Source of the DNA: Verrucomicrobiia bacterium
GTDB lineage: Bacteria; Verrucomicrobiota; Verrucomicrobiia; Verrucomicrobiales; DEV007
Length of the DNA: 64,000 nucleotides
NCBI GenBank assembly: GCA_020439945.1
Contig: JAGRPB010000007.1
Location: 1 to 64,000, forward strand
Reading direction: 5' to 3'
Within the stretch, counting starts at the first letter, position 1. Each line of letters begins with the position of its first letter. Below, one piece after another: positions 16,343-25,576 of this stretch. The position numbers were made by a program, and so were the translations under genes. Below the pieces are notes generated by a model. It made no database searches and was not told where the DNA came from. It was given only the letters and a program-made list of their open reading frames with translations.

Positions 16343-16431
16343 GCGGGAAAACGTGGCCATCGCCTCCCCGGCGATGGTGCGATTCCCGCTCTCCGAAACC
16401 GAAACCTTTTCAGCCAAACAGCCAGTTCATC

Positions 16432-17871
16432 GTGAGTCCCAACCCGATACCGGGCGGTCGCCGCGCCGTCGTCCTTGTCGCCTTTGTGTCCCTCTTGGGG
16501 ACGCTCCTGATGAGCGGTTGCCTGCCGGAAAGCGATCTCGCCGCGATGGTAGAAAGCGGGGCCGCCTACGGGGAATCGGGCGGAGCGAAGGGCTCGCTGC
16601 CCGATCCGGGGGACTGGTGGAAAAACTTCGACGATGCGGGGCTCGAGACTCTGCTGAAGGACCTGCGGAGTGAGAACCCGGGCCTGAAGGCGGCGCTGGC
16701 GCGATTCGACCAGTCGCGAGCCGCCTTCGGGGTCGCCGAGTCGGATTTCTTTCCCGCCTTCTACGGCGATGGCCACGCCAAGCGTCTCCGCGACACCGGG
16801 AACTCGCGCTTCGTGCTCCCGCAACTCACTTACAGCCAGTATCGCGCCGCGCTGAACCTGAACTGGGAACTCGATCTCTGGGGACGGGTAAGAAAGAGCG
16901 TCGACGCGGCCCGCGCCGAGATGGAGGCGTCGGCAGCGGACCTGGACGCGGCGCAGCTTTCGCTGGAGGCCGAACTGGCGCGCAATTACTACCAGTGGCG
17001 TTTCACCAACGAGGAACTGCGAGTGCTCGATCGGACTGTGGATTTACGCCAGGAAAATGTCGATCTCGTCGATGCCCGGGTGCGTGGCGGTGAAACGAAC
17101 CAGCTCGATCTCGATCGCGCCCGCACCGAACTCGAGGCGACCCGCGCGCAGAAGCTCCAGGTCGAGCGCGCCAGGGCGGAACTGGAGCACGCCATCGCCG
17201 TCCTCGTGGGCGAGGCGCCCGCCACTTTCGAGTTTCCCGGCGCCGCGAAGCATTCGGGCGTGGGCAAGGTCGCCGTGGTTCCGGCGGGCGTGCCCTCGGA
17301 CCTGCTGTCCCGCCGTCCCGACGTGGCCGCGGCCGAAAGCCGCCTCGCCGCCGCGGCCTCGCGTCTCGGCGCGACGAAACGCTCCTACCTCCCCACGGTC
17401 ACGCTGACCGGACTGGGCGGGCTCCAGGGGGTCGACACCGCCAAGTTCTTCGATCCGGTCAGCCTCTTCGGTGAAATCGGTCCCCAGGTGCAGGTGCCGC
17501 TGTTCCAGGGCGGCCGCATTGTCGGCGATGTCGAGCGCGCCGATGCCGAGGCTCGCGAAGCGCTGGCGTCCTACGAGGAAGTCGTGCTCGGCGCGTTCCA
17601 GGATGTGGAGGATGCCCTCTCCGGGATCCGATTCCTCGATCGGGAAATCGCCGCCCACGACAAGGCCGCCGAAGCCGCCAAATCGGCCGCCGCGCTTTCC
17701 CGGAAGCGTTACGAGGGCGGTCTCGTCAGCTATCTCGAGGTCGTCGATGCCGAGCGCACCGCGCTCAATGAGGAACGCGAACTGATCCGGGCCCGCTCGA
17801 CGCGGCATCTCGCCAGCGTGCAGTTGATCCAGGCTCTCGGCGGCGGTTGGGCAAAAGCCAAGGCGGATTGA
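16432..17871 (+). CDS. RND outer-membrane efflux lipoprotein, NodT/TolC family
   Basis: This outer-membrane channel of the tripartite pump has two TolC-type repeats rich in long helices (about 130-270 and 330-465) and the conserved DWWKNFDDAGLETLL opening. From the GTG at 16432 the N-terminus is a lipoprotein signal (RRAVVLVAFVSLLGTLLMSGC) with lipobox MSGC. The frame is open from GTG 16339, which overlaps the permease stop, but that adds 31 non-signal residues, so 16432 is preferred. It closes an adaptor-permease-channel operon. Confidence 0.9.
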   Translation: MSPNPIPGGRRAVVLVAFVSLLGTLLMSGCLPESDLAAMVESGAAYGESGGAKGSLPDPGDWWKNFDDAGLETLLKDLRSENPGLKAALARFDQSRAAFGVAESDFFPAFYGDGHAKRLRDTGNSRFVLPQLTYSQYRAALNLNWELDLWGRVRKSVDAARAEMEASAADLDAAQLSLEAELARNYYQWRFTNEELRVLDRTVDLRQENVDLVDARVRGGETNQLDLDRARTELEATRAQKLQVERARAELEHAIAVLVGEAPATFEFPGAAKHSGVGKVAVVPAGVPSDLLSRRPDVAAAESRLAAAASRLGATKRSYLPTVTLTGLGGLQGVDTAKFFDPVSLFGEIGPQVQVPLFQGGRIVGDVERADAEAREALASYEEVVLGAFQDVEDALSGIRFLDREIAAHDKAAEAAKSAAALSRKRYEGGLVSYLEVVDAERTALNEERELIRARSTRHLASVQLIQALGGGWAKAKAD

Positions 17872-17887
17872 GCGATTTCGCCTGCCC

Positions 17888-18937
17888 TCACTTCCAGCGG
17901 TAGTCGGCTTCGTCGCCGAGTCGTTCCTTCAGACCTCCGCTTTCCGCCGTCAACCAGGCGCGTGATTCGGCGGAGTCTTTCAGCCAGGCATCCCAGAATG
18001 CGGTGGTGGCCTGAAGGATCAGGCTCTGGAAAGCCGCGTCCTTCGACGGATCGCCGAGGATGTCGCGCAGGCCTCGCGGCCGGCCGGAGAAAATCATGTG
18101 ATCACCTCCCTGGAAATTGATCAGGTAGTGATGCTCGCCGGGCGTCTTTTCGTAGGGGACGAGTCGTTCCGCCGCCGTTCGTCCCTTTTCGATCGGCGAG
18201 GTGTCCAGCGTGCCCGTCAGGTGCATGGTGGGAATGGTGATCCGCTGGTAGGCGATCTCCTGCTGCGCCACGATCTGCGACGGCATCGGGCTCATCGCGA
18301 TGGCGGCCTTCACTCGTGCGTCGCCGAAAGAGATCTCCCGGCCTCCCGGCAACGCATAGATTTCCCCGGCAATGGCCATGGTGGTTCGGGCGCCGAACGA
18401 GTGTCCCGCCATGCCGACGCGTTTCAGGTCGAGATTTCCCGCCAGCGGATCGTCCTCGGCGGCGTTGAGTTTTTCCAGCTGATCGATCACGAAACTCACG
18501 TCCTTGGGGCGGGCGATGAAATTCTCGACGTTGGCGGCCTTCTGCATCGTGGCCATCACGTCCCGCAGTGCCACCCCGCGCCAGGCGGTATCGTCGCTGC
18601 CGAGGTGTTGCGGGTGGACAGACACGTAGCCCTGACTCGCCCAGTGCCGGCCGAGGTATCCGTAGCCTTCCCGCGAGCCGCCCAACCCGTGGGAAAACAC
18701 GATCACCGGGAACGGACCTTCGCCCGATTCCGGGTAGTAGATCTTGGCCGGCACCTTCCGGTCGCGACTTTCGTCAAACCAATCCACCAATCGCGTGGCC
18801 ACCGCGTACGGGCCAGGTTTTGCGCTCGTCTCCGCGGTCGGTGGAGCTGCGGATTCATCACCGACGACGATTTCCGGACGACCGAAGAGAATCGTCACCG
18901 GAAGGACAAGGGTCAGGGCGTAGTTTCGAAACGTCAT
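17888..18937 (-). CDS. secreted alpha/beta hydrolase (dienelactone hydrolase/PAF-acetylhydrolase-like)
   Basis: This 349-residue protein has an N-terminal hydrophobic leader (YALTLVLPVTILFG) and an alpha/beta-hydrolase fold. The nucleophile elbow GHSFGA lies at about residue 178-183, the oxyanion-hole segment FSHGLGGSREGYGYLGRHWAS at 82-102, and a candidate catalytic His in GGDHMIFSG. Such proteins are usually esterases acting on short acyl esters in the periplasm; the natural substrate is unknown. It is convergent with the efflux operon, 16 bases from its end, and stands alone. Confidence 0.86.
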   Translation of the reverse strand: MTFRNYALTLVLPVTILFGRPEIVVGDESAAPPTAETSAKPGPYAVATRLVDWFDESRDRKVPAKIYYPESGEGPFPVIVFSHGLGGSREGYGYLGRHWASQGYVSVHPQHLGSDDTAWRGVALRDVMATMQKAANVENFIARPKDVSFVIDQLEKLNAAEDDPLAGNLDLKRVGMAGHSFGARTTMAIAGEIYALPGGREISFGDARVKAAIAMSPMPSQIVAQQEIAYQRITIPTMHLTGTLDTSPIEKGRTAAERLVPYEKTPGEHHYLINFQGGDHMIFSGRPRGLRDILGDPSKDAAFQSLILQATTAFWDAWLKDSAESRAWLTAESGGLKERLGDEADYRWK

Positions 18938-19123
18938 GTCATTTCCACAGACGAGCGAGGCGCCGAAATCGTTACACCGGAACCAACGAAGCCCGCGCTT
19001 TGTGCATATTCTGCCCCGCTTTGCTCGCCGCTTGTCACAACCTGCGTGTGATCCCGTAAAACCGCTTTCACCGATTCAGGAAGGTCGTAAGAGTCGGCTC
19101 GAAATCAATCGCAACGACCTGTT

Positions 19124-19639
19124 ATGGAAGCACTCTTCGGATTTCTGACCATCCTCAGCTTCGCCGCCCTCATCGGCTTTAGGCACTCGTTCTTCATGGT
19201 GCCGCTCATCGTCTTCCTCTCCATCTGGGTGGAGGATTTCTTCCCGCTGTCGCATTTCCCGATGTATAGCGATCCCAACGAAAGTGAGAACTATTTCTAC
19301 GTCGCCACCATGGACGACAAGGGCGAGCCCGAGGCGCTTCCGGTTCGCAAGATGACCAGCATCACCGCTCCCAAGGTGAAGAAAATGTACAAGAGCTGGG
19401 CTCGCGAATACGCCGACGAACGCGACAAATCGGATCGCGACCTCACCAAGGAAGAACGCGCCGAAGTGGGTCGCAATCTCCTCGCCTTTCTCCGGAGCCA
19501 GGCCGAACAGCGCCACGAAGTCCTGCCCGACAACCTGGCTCTCGTCGAGGTCTGGATCGTCTACGATGACGACGAGGGATTCAGTGAAACGCCCGAAGTC
19601 GTGGCCGTGCTCCCCGCCGGCGACAAAGTTTCCTCCTGA
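19124..19639 (+). CDS. membrane-anchored protein of unknown function paired with HTTM gene
   Basis: A 171-residue protein with two closely spaced hydrophobic helices near the N-terminus (ALFGFLTILSFAALIGF and FMVPLIVFLSIWV) and a charged soluble domain (about 50-165). The short motif HFPMYSDP directly follows the membrane part. No named family is recognised. The motif and its position 64 bases before an HTTM gene suggest a dedicated partner of that protein. The pair is co-oriented and probably co-transcribed. Confidence 0.78.
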   Translation: MEALFGFLTILSFAALIGFRHSFFMVPLIVFLSIWVEDFFPLSHFPMYSDPNESENYFYVATMDDKGEPEALPVRKMTSITAPKVKKMYKSWAREYADERDKSDRDLTKEERAEVGRNLLAFLRSQAEQRHEVLPDNLALVEVWIVYDDDEGFSETPEVVAVLPAGDKVSS

Positions 19640-19703
19640 AGGCTGCCGCATTGCTTAGCCTGATTTGTTTGATCGAAACCGAAAAAATAGCCCTTCACGA
19701 GCC

Positions 19704-20870
19704 ATGTCCGCCCTAGTTGCCAAGATCCGGTCCCGCTTCCAGACGCCGTTTTGGAAACACCTTTCCCAGTGCTTTGCGATTCCGCGTTTCCATCGCTTCG
19801 AGATCGTGTTCATGCGCGTGCTCTACGCCTACGTGCTCTTCCAGTGCATGCCGCTCGACGCGCCTTTTTCCACCAACGGACTTCGTCTCGCCGAGGCCGT
19901 CGTCCCGGGCGATGCCTTGACGCAGATCGTCAACGACAAGGACAAGGATCGGATGCTGCGTCCGCCGCTGCCGCCGATTTCCTCGCTCCTGCCGAACTCC
20001 GAACCCAAGATTCCCTACTCGACCCAGGAAAAACCCAACGGCATCGCCCGCTTCATCGATCTCACCTTTTTCAACAACGACAAATTCGTCGACGTCCTGC
20101 CGTGGATCGTCATTCCCAGCCTGTTGCTCTACATTTCCGGCTACGGATTGCCGGTGGCGCTGCCGATTCTTTGCTTCGTTCTTCTCGGTAGTCGGACCCT
20201 TTACAATTCGCAGGGCTACATCCACCACGGCTTCCAGATGGTGTCGCTGATCCTGCTCGCCCAGACCGTGGTCTGTCTCTGGGCGCTGGTGAAAAATCCC
20301 CGCGAGGCCATGGGCTTCAAGCGGGCCACCGCCGTGACCCGGCACGGGCGCACCTGGTGGGACGTGATGATCCGTTACTCTCAGCTCATGATCATCGCCA
20401 GCTACATGATTCCCGGCGTCATCAAGCAGTTCAAGTCCGGTGGCCAATGGTTTCTCCACAGCCACTACATCGGCGTGCAGGTGGTGAAGACCCATCGCCA
20501 GAATTACTACAACGATCTCGATCCCGAGTGGGAACCCGAGAAGCTGCCGCCCCTGTCGAAATTCATGCTCGAGCATCGCAACTGGACGCGGCTCCTGCTC
20601 GGCTGCGGCGTCGGACTGCAGTGCATCGCCTTCCTCGGACTCTACAACCGCGCGACCTGGGCCATCTTCGGATTGCTCTTTATCACCTTCCACTTCCTCA
20701 ACGACATCATGTTCGGGCTCTACTTTTTCCACGTGGAGAAGCTCGATTGGATCTTCCTCGTGAACCTGCCCTTCTGGGCCTGGTGGGCGTGGAAGCGATG
20801 GGCGAAGAAGTCGCCTGTGGCCCTCGATTCCCCGCGACCGCTCTCAGCCGGCGCCACGAGTGCCGCGTGA
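19704..20870 (+). CDS. HTTM-domain multipass membrane protein
   Basis: This 388-residue membrane protein resembles the HTTM family (bacterial relatives of vitamin K-dependent gamma-carboxylase). It has several transmembrane helices (about residues 30-45, 130-160, 175-200, 225-245, 300-330, 335-355). A conserved-looking aqueous segment reads GVIKQFKSGGQWFLHSHYIG. The bacterial members' reaction is mostly unknown. ATG at 19704 is used; a TTG in frame at 19665 is less likely. It follows the 171-residue membrane protein and overlaps the convergent HAD gene by 27 bases. Confidence 0.8.
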   Translation: MSALVAKIRSRFQTPFWKHLSQCFAIPRFHRFEIVFMRVLYAYVLFQCMPLDAPFSTNGLRLAEAVVPGDALTQIVNDKDKDRMLRPPLPPISSLLPNSEPKIPYSTQEKPNGIARFIDLTFFNNDKFVDVLPWIVIPSLLLYISGYGLPVALPILCFVLLGSRTLYNSQGYIHHGFQMVSLILLAQTVVCLWALVKNPREAMGFKRATAVTRHGRTWWDVMIRYSQLMIIASYMIPGVIKQFKSGGQWFLHSHYIGVQVVKTHRQNYYNDLDPEWEPEKLPPLSKFMLEHRNWTRLLLGCGVGLQCIAFLGLYNRATWAIFGLLFITFHFLNDIMFGLYFFHVEKLDWIFLVNLPFWAWWAWKRWAKKSPVALDSPRPLSAGATSAA

Positions 20871-21365
20871 CGGAGGACGCGTGCAGCCGCGATCCAGCAG
20901 CCGACGGTTCATCCCGTTGCGCACATGGATCGCGGTGACGCCCAGCGCCCCGACCTCGACGATGTTCCGATCCTCGTCGTCGAAGAAAACCATCTCGTCG
21001 TAGGCCAGTCCGCTCGCTCGCTGGATCGCGCCGAAGTGCCGCACCTTGCTGCCCGGGTAGATTTCCTCGAACTGAAACCGCTGGCGAATTCCCATCAGGT
21101 CGAGCACCTCGCGAGCCCAGGAAGGTTGCTCGGTCCGCGACGCCAGTCCGAGCAGGCATCCCACCGATTCCAGCCGATCGAGGATCCCGGGAACCTCGGG
21201 ATAAAGCCGGAAAACCCGTTCCCTGCGATCGCGGATGCGCCCGTCGCCATCGAGCCGGAAAGGCGGCGTCGTGCAATCAATCCAGAGCCCGCCGCAATCC
21301 CACAGCGTGAAATCCAGATCGAAGACAACGAGTTTCGGGATTGCGGTATCCGAGTCGGGTTTCAT
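20844..21365 (-). CDS. HAD-family phosphatase, magnesium-dependent phosphatase-1 (MDP-1) type
   Basis: From the ATG at 21365 the protein has 173 residues. The HAD nucleophile motif is KLVVFDLDFTLWDCGG (DxDxT), motif II is LASRTEQPSWAREVL, and motif III/IV is DEMVFFDDEDRNI. These match MDP-1/FkbH-like small HAD enzymes, which act on protein phosphotyrosine or small glycated substrates in other organisms; the target here is unknown. The frame is open to 21446, but that part is encoded by a repeat element (RDRRSR), so the extension is rejected. The 3' end overlaps the convergent HTTM gene. Confidence 0.86.
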   Translation of the reverse strand: MKPDSDTAIPKLVVFDLDFTLWDCGGLWIDCTTPPFRLDGDGRIRDRRERVFRLYPEVPGILDRLESVGCLLGLASRTEQPSWAREVLDLMGIRQRFQFEEIYPGSKVRHFGAIQRASGLAYDEMVFFDDEDRNIVEVGALGVTAIHVRNGMNRRLLDRGCTRPPSRGTRGAG

Positions 21366-21421
21366 CAAGACAACTGAATCGTCGAGTGGCGAGCCATCGC
21401 CGTACCAGGACCAAGCAACCT

Positions 21422-21446
21422 GTAGGCGCGATCGCCGATCGCGCAA
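21422..21446. repeat. single GTAGGCGCGATCG palindromic element
   Basis: GTAGGCGCGATCGCCGATCG followed by CGC is the same family as the cluster at 7987-8097. It precedes the HAD phosphatase gene on the minus strand. Confidence 0.7.
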
Positions 21447-21492
21447 ACTCGGAGGAAAGGCACCTGGTCACTCTGCCATCGACGCGCCACCC

Positions 21493-21530
21493 ATCCAACA
21501 GGGTTGAATCCGCCACCATACCCTGTTCAG
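21493..21530. repeat. CAACAGGGT inverted-repeat element
   Basis: CCAACAGGGTTGAATCCGCC is followed by the inverted arm ACCCTGTTC. It lies just upstream of the YkgJ-type gene and is related to 31926-31964 and 40000-40038. Confidence 0.7.
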
Positions 21531-21540
21531 TCTTCGTGAA

Positions 21541-22032
21541 ATGAGCCGCTCTCGAAAGCCCGCCCGACCCTCCGCCGATCCGGGCGATCTCGACCGGGCC
21601 ATGCGCGAGGTTCGGGCCGTTTATGCCGACCTCGCCGAGCGTCCGATCGAGCGCGATTGCCGGGGCCGCACCGAGTGCTGCCGATTCCGGCTCACTGGGC
21701 GCACCCCGCAACTGACCCGGGGCGAAGCGCTCGTCGCCGCCTCGGGTTGGCGGGCCGCGGGCCGCAAGTCGGTGCCGACGGCCGAAGCCGCTGATGGCGC
21801 CTGCCCCTTTCTCGGCGAAACCGGCCTCTGCCAGATCTATCGCGATCGTCCCTTCGGCTGTCGCACCCATTTTTGTGCCGCCGCCGGAGGGATGATGGAC
21901 AGGACCGGGATCATCGATCTGATCCGCCGACTCGAGGCCGTCGATGAAACGCTCGACGGCGACGGCCCCAAGCCGCTGCGGAATGCGATCGGCGAAGTGT
22001 GGGAGGCCGTCTCACGCCGTCGGAGACGCTGA
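21541..22032 (+). CDS. YkgJ-family cysteine-cluster protein
   Basis: This 163-residue cytoplasmic protein belongs to the YkgJ/CxxCxxxxCC family of putative metal-binding proteins. The cysteines are arranged as C-RGRTE-CC near residue 40, then CPFLGETGLCQIYRDRPFGCRTHFC at about 88-112, which resembles a zinc or iron-sulfur site. The function of the family is not established. Flanking ends are rich in Arg (SRRRRR at the C-terminus). It is monocistronic. Confidence 0.85.
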   Translation: MSRSRKPARPSADPGDLDRAMREVRAVYADLAERPIERDCRGRTECCRFRLTGRTPQLTRGEALVAASGWRAAGRKSVPTAEAADGACPFLGETGLCQIYRDRPFGCRTHFCAAAGGMMDRTGIIDLIRRLEAVDETLDGDGPKPLRNAIGEVWEAVSRRRRR

Positions 22033-22176
22033 GCAATCGGTCTCGGACGAGCCCGAGTCGACCCGTTCACCGGGCAACCCGGCTTGGCGGGAAAACTTTT
22101 TTCAAAAAAACGCTTGGCGGAGCTGTGTTTTTGTATACTGTTTTTCCGAACAGTAAAAACGAAACTTCAGACTACC

Positions 22177-22611
22177 ATGAAACACCTCATCCTGACCCCG
22201 CTCGCCATCGCAGCCGTGCTCGCCCTGCCGACCTTTGCCGCCACGACCAAGATGTCGTCCGCCAAAAGTGGCAATCCCCGATCGACATCGACCACGCAGT
22301 CGAAGTCGATGGAAGTCCAGAAAGTCCCGGCCAAACAGGAAGCCGCGCAGAAACTCGCGAAAGACCTCACCTCCACGCAGGAAACCAAGCTGCTCACCTT
22401 TCTCAACGAGGCGAGCGTGAAAGAACTCACCGTCGTCCGCGGCATTTCGACACGCCGGGGCGACGCCATCGAGAAAGCCCGTCCTTTCAAGACCGTGGAC
22501 GAGGTCATTCTGGTCGCCGGCATCGGCGAAAGCACTTTCGCCCAACTGGTGAAACACGGAAAAACGCTGACTCGCAGTCGTTCGACCTCCAAGACTTCGA
22601 AACCATCCTGA
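22177..22611 (+). CDS. exported helix-hairpin-helix protein, ComEA-like
   Basis: This 144-residue protein has a signal peptide (MKHLILTPLAIAAVLALPTFA, cleavage about 21), a Ser/Lys-rich linker, and a C-terminal pair of helix-hairpin-helix motifs (LNEASVKELTVVRGISTRRGDAIEKARPF and DEVILVAGIGESTFAQLVKHG). That architecture is like ComEA, the periplasmic DNA receptor for natural transformation, but there are no other competence genes beside it. DNA binding is inferred. The frame extends to 22084 without a plausible leader; ATG 22177 is chosen. An ACTGTT-TTTCCG-AACAGT inverted repeat lies just upstream (22137-22154). Confidence 0.82.
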   Translation: MKHLILTPLAIAAVLALPTFAATTKMSSAKSGNPRSTSTTQSKSMEVQKVPAKQEAAQKLAKDLTSTQETKLLTFLNEASVKELTVVRGISTRRGDAIEKARPFKTVDEVILVAGIGESTFAQLVKHGKTLTRSRSTSKTSKPS

Positions 22612-22882
22612 GTGGTTTCGAGTCCGAGATGGTCTCGGCCGATTTCGAAAGCGGTACTTCCATGGCGTTGGCCAATTGACTCCGGTATTCGGCGCCCTCG
22701 CCGGACCCGAGGCATTGCCCGATTCAGCGAGGGGAACGAGGCTTCCCCTCGCTGGAAGGTTCGGGAAACCCCGATTCGAACTTCGTGATGATCGATGGGA
22801 ATAGTCTCGATTTAAGCCCTCCGATCTGTTAGCAACCCGATTGAGATTCAACCTGTTTTCACCCTTTGTCCCCTTTCCAGCC

Positions 22883-23341
22883 ATGAGTGATTCGTCTCCC
22901 ACCGTCCACGAAGTCTTTCCCTACCTCCGGGTCAAGGGAGCCGACGAGGCCATCCGGTTCTACACGAACGTCTTCGGTGCCAAAGAGCGATTCCGACTCG
23001 CCGAGCCGAGTGGACGAATCGGGCACGCGGAGTTGGAACTCGGGAATGTCGTTCTCATGGTGTCCGAGGAATATCCCGAATACGGCATCCTCGGACCGCA
23101 GGAGTCCGGCTCCACCGGAGCGGCGATTCATCTCCACTGCGAAAACGCCGACGCCTTGACCGAGCGGGCCGTGGCGGCGGGTGCGACCCTGATTCGCGAG
23201 CCGGCTGACCAGTTCTACGGCGAACGCTCCGCCACCATCCGCGATCCCTTCGGTCACGAGTGGCTCCTCGGGCACGAAATTGAAAAGGTGTCTCCCGAAG
23301 AAATGCAGCGTCGCTTCAACGAGATGTGCGCGTCCATGTGA
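22883..23341 (+). CDS. VOC-family protein (PhnB/glyoxalase-like)
   Basis: This 152-residue protein has the vicinal-oxygen-chelate fold: paired beta-alpha-beta-beta-beta modules with VFPYLRVKGADEAIRFYTNVFGAKE at the start and DPFGHEWLLGHEIEKVSPEE at the end, as in PhnB-like proteins. The catalytic role is unknown; relatives include metal-dependent isomerases, dioxygenases and resistance proteins. ATG 22883 begins the conserved domain. A second VOC gene follows 64 bases later. Confidence 0.88.
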   Translation: MSDSSPTVHEVFPYLRVKGADEAIRFYTNVFGAKERFRLAEPSGRIGHAELELGNVVLMVSEEYPEYGILGPQESGSTGAAIHLHCENADALTERAVAAGATLIREPADQFYGERSATIRDPFGHEWLLGHEIEKVSPEEMQRRFNEMCASM

Positions 23342-23405
23342 TCTCGCGGGATCTATCGCTGGGCGCAAATCGCGACAAGACGGACGTTCTCCCTTTCAAA
23401 AAGGC

Positions 23406-23825
23406 ATGAAACCGCGGGTCAGCATGATCACTCTCGGCGTTCGAGACCTCGCGATCGCCATCGAATTCTACGAAAAGGGCCTCGGTTTTCCGCGAATGGA
23501 TTCACCGCCTGAGGTGGCTTTTTTCACGCTCAATGGGACCTGGCTGAGTCTCTACGGCAGGGACGCGCTTGCGGAAGACGCTCAGGTTTCGGCCGAGGGG
23601 GCGGGATTCGCGGGTGTTACGCTGGCGCACAATGTGAAATCCGAAGAGGAAGTCGATCAGGTGATCGAAGAAGCTCGCGCCGCCGGAGCCACGGTGGTCA
23701 AGAAACCGCAAAAGGTATTCTGGGGTGGTTACAGCGGCTATTTCCAGGATCCTGACGGTCATCTCTGGGAGGTTGCCTGCAATCCCTTCTTCTGGATTGG
23801 TCCATCGGATGAGGAAGAAGCCTGA
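23406..23825 (+). CDS. VOC-family protein (glyoxalase superfamily)
   Basis: This 139-residue VOC protein begins PRVSMITLGVRDLAIAIEFYEKGLGFPRM and ends DPDGHLWEVACNPFFWI. It belongs to a different subgroup from the gene before it, since the sequences share only the fold pattern. ATG 23406 is used because the upstream frame overlaps the preceding VOC gene. The pair probably share a transcript; their substrates are unknown. Confidence 0.88.
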   Translation: MKPRVSMITLGVRDLAIAIEFYEKGLGFPRMDSPPEVAFFTLNGTWLSLYGRDALAEDAQVSAEGAGFAGVTLAHNVKSEEEVDQVIEEARAAGATVVKKPQKVFWGGYSGYFQDPDGHLWEVACNPFFWIGPSDEEEA

Positions 23826-23913
23826 CGCACTGGTTCAACGTTTAATGACTGCAGATTCTCGGTTCGAAACTGCTGTCGGCTTGGATTGAAGTGACTTGGA
23901 TGCTGGCAGACAC

Positions 23914-24444
23914 ATGCAAATTCGCGTAGCCACCAAGGAGGATGTTGATGCAATCAGAAGCGTCCACATTTCTGCCTTTTCCGAGGCGGAAAGCGCCCTC
24001 ATTGCGAAGCTGGCGGTGGAACTGCTGTCGGAAGAAACGAACCCGCCGGTTCTTTCCCTGGTTGCTGAAACGGACGGTGAGGTGGTGGGCCATGTGGCCC
24101 TCAGCCCGGTGATGCTCGACGGCACCGAGACGTGCATTGGCCAAATTCTGGCGCCTCTTGCCGTGGCGCCGAATCATCAGGGATGCGGAATCGGGACCCG
24201 CCTGATCAAGAGCGGGATCGAACAGGTCTCGAAGTTTGGGGGCGAAGTCCTCCTGGTGTACGGAGATCCAGAATATTACGGACGGTTTGGATTCCGTGTG
24301 GAAACCGCCACGGACTATCTCCCGCCATATCCGTTGCAGTATCCATTCGGCTGGCAAGGCATCGATTTCCGACAGGGTGAGCAGGATCGTCAGACTGTCA
24401 GGATCGCTTGCGTGGCTTCGCTGTCCCTTCCGGTGCTCTGGTAG
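23914..24444 (+). CDS. GNAT-family N-acetyltransferase
   Basis: A 176-residue GCN5-related acetyltransferase. The acetyl-CoA-binding motif A is LAPLAVAPNHQGCGIGTRLIKSGIE (Q/RxxGxG/A form), and motif B is KFGGEVLLVYGDPEYYGRFGFR, typical of the subgroup that resembles Streptomyces YhbS-like enzymes. The acceptor is unknown. ATG 23914 is preferred to the TTG 18 bases upstream because the fold starts at MQIRVATKEDVDAI. Confidence 0.88.
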   Translation: MQIRVATKEDVDAIRSVHISAFSEAESALIAKLAVELLSEETNPPVLSLVAETDGEVVGHVALSPVMLDGTETCIGQILAPLAVAPNHQGCGIGTRLIKSGIEQVSKFGGEVLLVYGDPEYYGRFGFRVETATDYLPPYPLQYPFGWQGIDFRQGEQDRQTVRIACVASLSLPVLW

Positions 24445-24548
24445 CAGGGCATTCCGCCAATCGTCCCCACGAGAAGTGTTCACCAACCGCGGTCGACAAA
24501 AGGATTATTTCAGTCAGAAGTCTTTGTGCTTCATTTGGGAATCGTTGC

Positions 24549-24890
24549 ATGAACATTTTGGTCGCCTGGTCTTTCGTGGTTCTTTCCTATTTCTGCCTGT
24601 TTCTCCTGCCCTGCGGGGCGGTTTTGATGGGCAAGTCCAAGGGGCGCGCCGTGGTTGTGAGAGTGGTGGTTGTGCTCATCGTGGCGGTGGTTCTGGCCTT
24701 TATGCTCAATGGCTTGGCGGCCGGATTCTTCGCAGCCGCGGAATGGGATGCGTCGAGCGACGGCACGCTCACCGAAGAAGCGATGCAACCCGACATGCCG
24801 AACCTGGTAGTCTCCCTGGTCCTGTTCGGGTGGATTTTTCTGGTGGCGGGAAACGTAGTGGGGCAGGCGCTTTTGAGACGCCGAACCTGA
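24549..24890 (+). CDS. small three-helix membrane protein, unknown function
   Basis: From the ATG at 24549 the protein has 113 residues: three hydrophobic helices (AWSFVVLSYFCLFLLPCG, VVVRVVVVLIVAVVLAFML and LVVSLVLFGWIFLVAGNVVG) separated by a basic loop and an acidic loop (EWDASSDGTLTEEAMQPDMP). No family is recognised. It is convergent with the FMN reductase gene. The real start could differ, as no clear ribosome-binding site was seen. Confidence 0.65.
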   Translation: MNILVAWSFVVLSYFCLFLLPCGAVLMGKSKGRAVVVRVVVVLIVAVVLAFMLNGLAAGFFAAAEWDASSDGTLTEEAMQPDMPNLVVSLVLFGWIFLVAGNVVGQALLRRRT

Positions 24891-24937
24891 GCATCCGGCT
24901 CTCACGGGCGCCAATCCATGATTGAAGACCGTCGAGA

Positions 24938-25522
24938 TCAGCCCTTCAGTTTTCCGGCGAAGTCCACATATTCCTTCGCGAGCGACGCAAGGCGTTGTCT
25001 CCACTTTTCATCGGTGAGGACGCCGTTGTCGTCGACCAACTGGTAGGCTGAACCGATGGCGAGCATGGAAGGGTAGACAGTGACGCCGATGTTCTGAAAG
25101 ACGGAACGAAGCGCGTAGAGACCGCGAATGCCTCCGAGCCCGCCGGGAGAGGCAGCGACGAGTAGGGTCGACTTGCCTCGATAAGCGGAAAGGGGCGGTT
25201 CGTCGTCGGTTTCGGCTCGGCTGACCCAATCGATGGTGTTTTTCATCAGCGGGGAAAAGGCGCTGTTGTATTCGGGACTGGCGATAAGCAATCCGTCGGC
25301 GGCAGTCATGCGCTTCTTGAGTTCGATGGTCGTGGGCGGCAGTCCGTCACGGGATTCGAGATCCTGATCGAACAGGGGCATGGGGAAATCGGCCAGGCTG
25401 ACGCGATCGACGATGGCCCCAGCGGCTTCGGCGGCGTCACTGACAACGTTGAGAACGGCCTGGTTGTAGGAGTCTTTCCGGGTGCTGCCGGCGAAGGCGA
25501 GAAGTTTGAGTGGTTCGCTCAT
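24938..25522 (-). CDS. NADPH-dependent FMN reductase-family flavoprotein
   Basis: This 194-residue flavodoxin-fold protein belongs to the NADPH-dependent FMN reductase/azoreductase family. The phosphate-binding loop is FAGSTRKDSYNQAV near the N-terminus and the FMN-isoalloxazine contact is ASPEYNSAFSPLMKNTIDWVSR. It would reduce FMN or quinones in the cytoplasm. Its co-directional neighbour upstream is a pirin gene, 54 bases away, and both are commonly linked with oxidative or quinone stress. Confidence 0.92.
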   Translation of the reverse strand: MSEPLKLLAFAGSTRKDSYNQAVLNVVSDAAEAAGAIVDRVSLADFPMPLFDQDLESRDGLPPTTIELKKRMTAADGLLIASPEYNSAFSPLMKNTIDWVSRAETDDEPPLSAYRGKSTLLVAASPGGLGGIRGLYALRSVFQNIGVTVYPSMLAIGSAYQLVDDNGVLTDEKWRQRLASLAKEYVDFAGKLKG

Positions 25523-25576
25523 GATGGGCGGGTGGTGAATGTGATGGGTAGGCGTGAGATCGTTTGAGGAATGGAA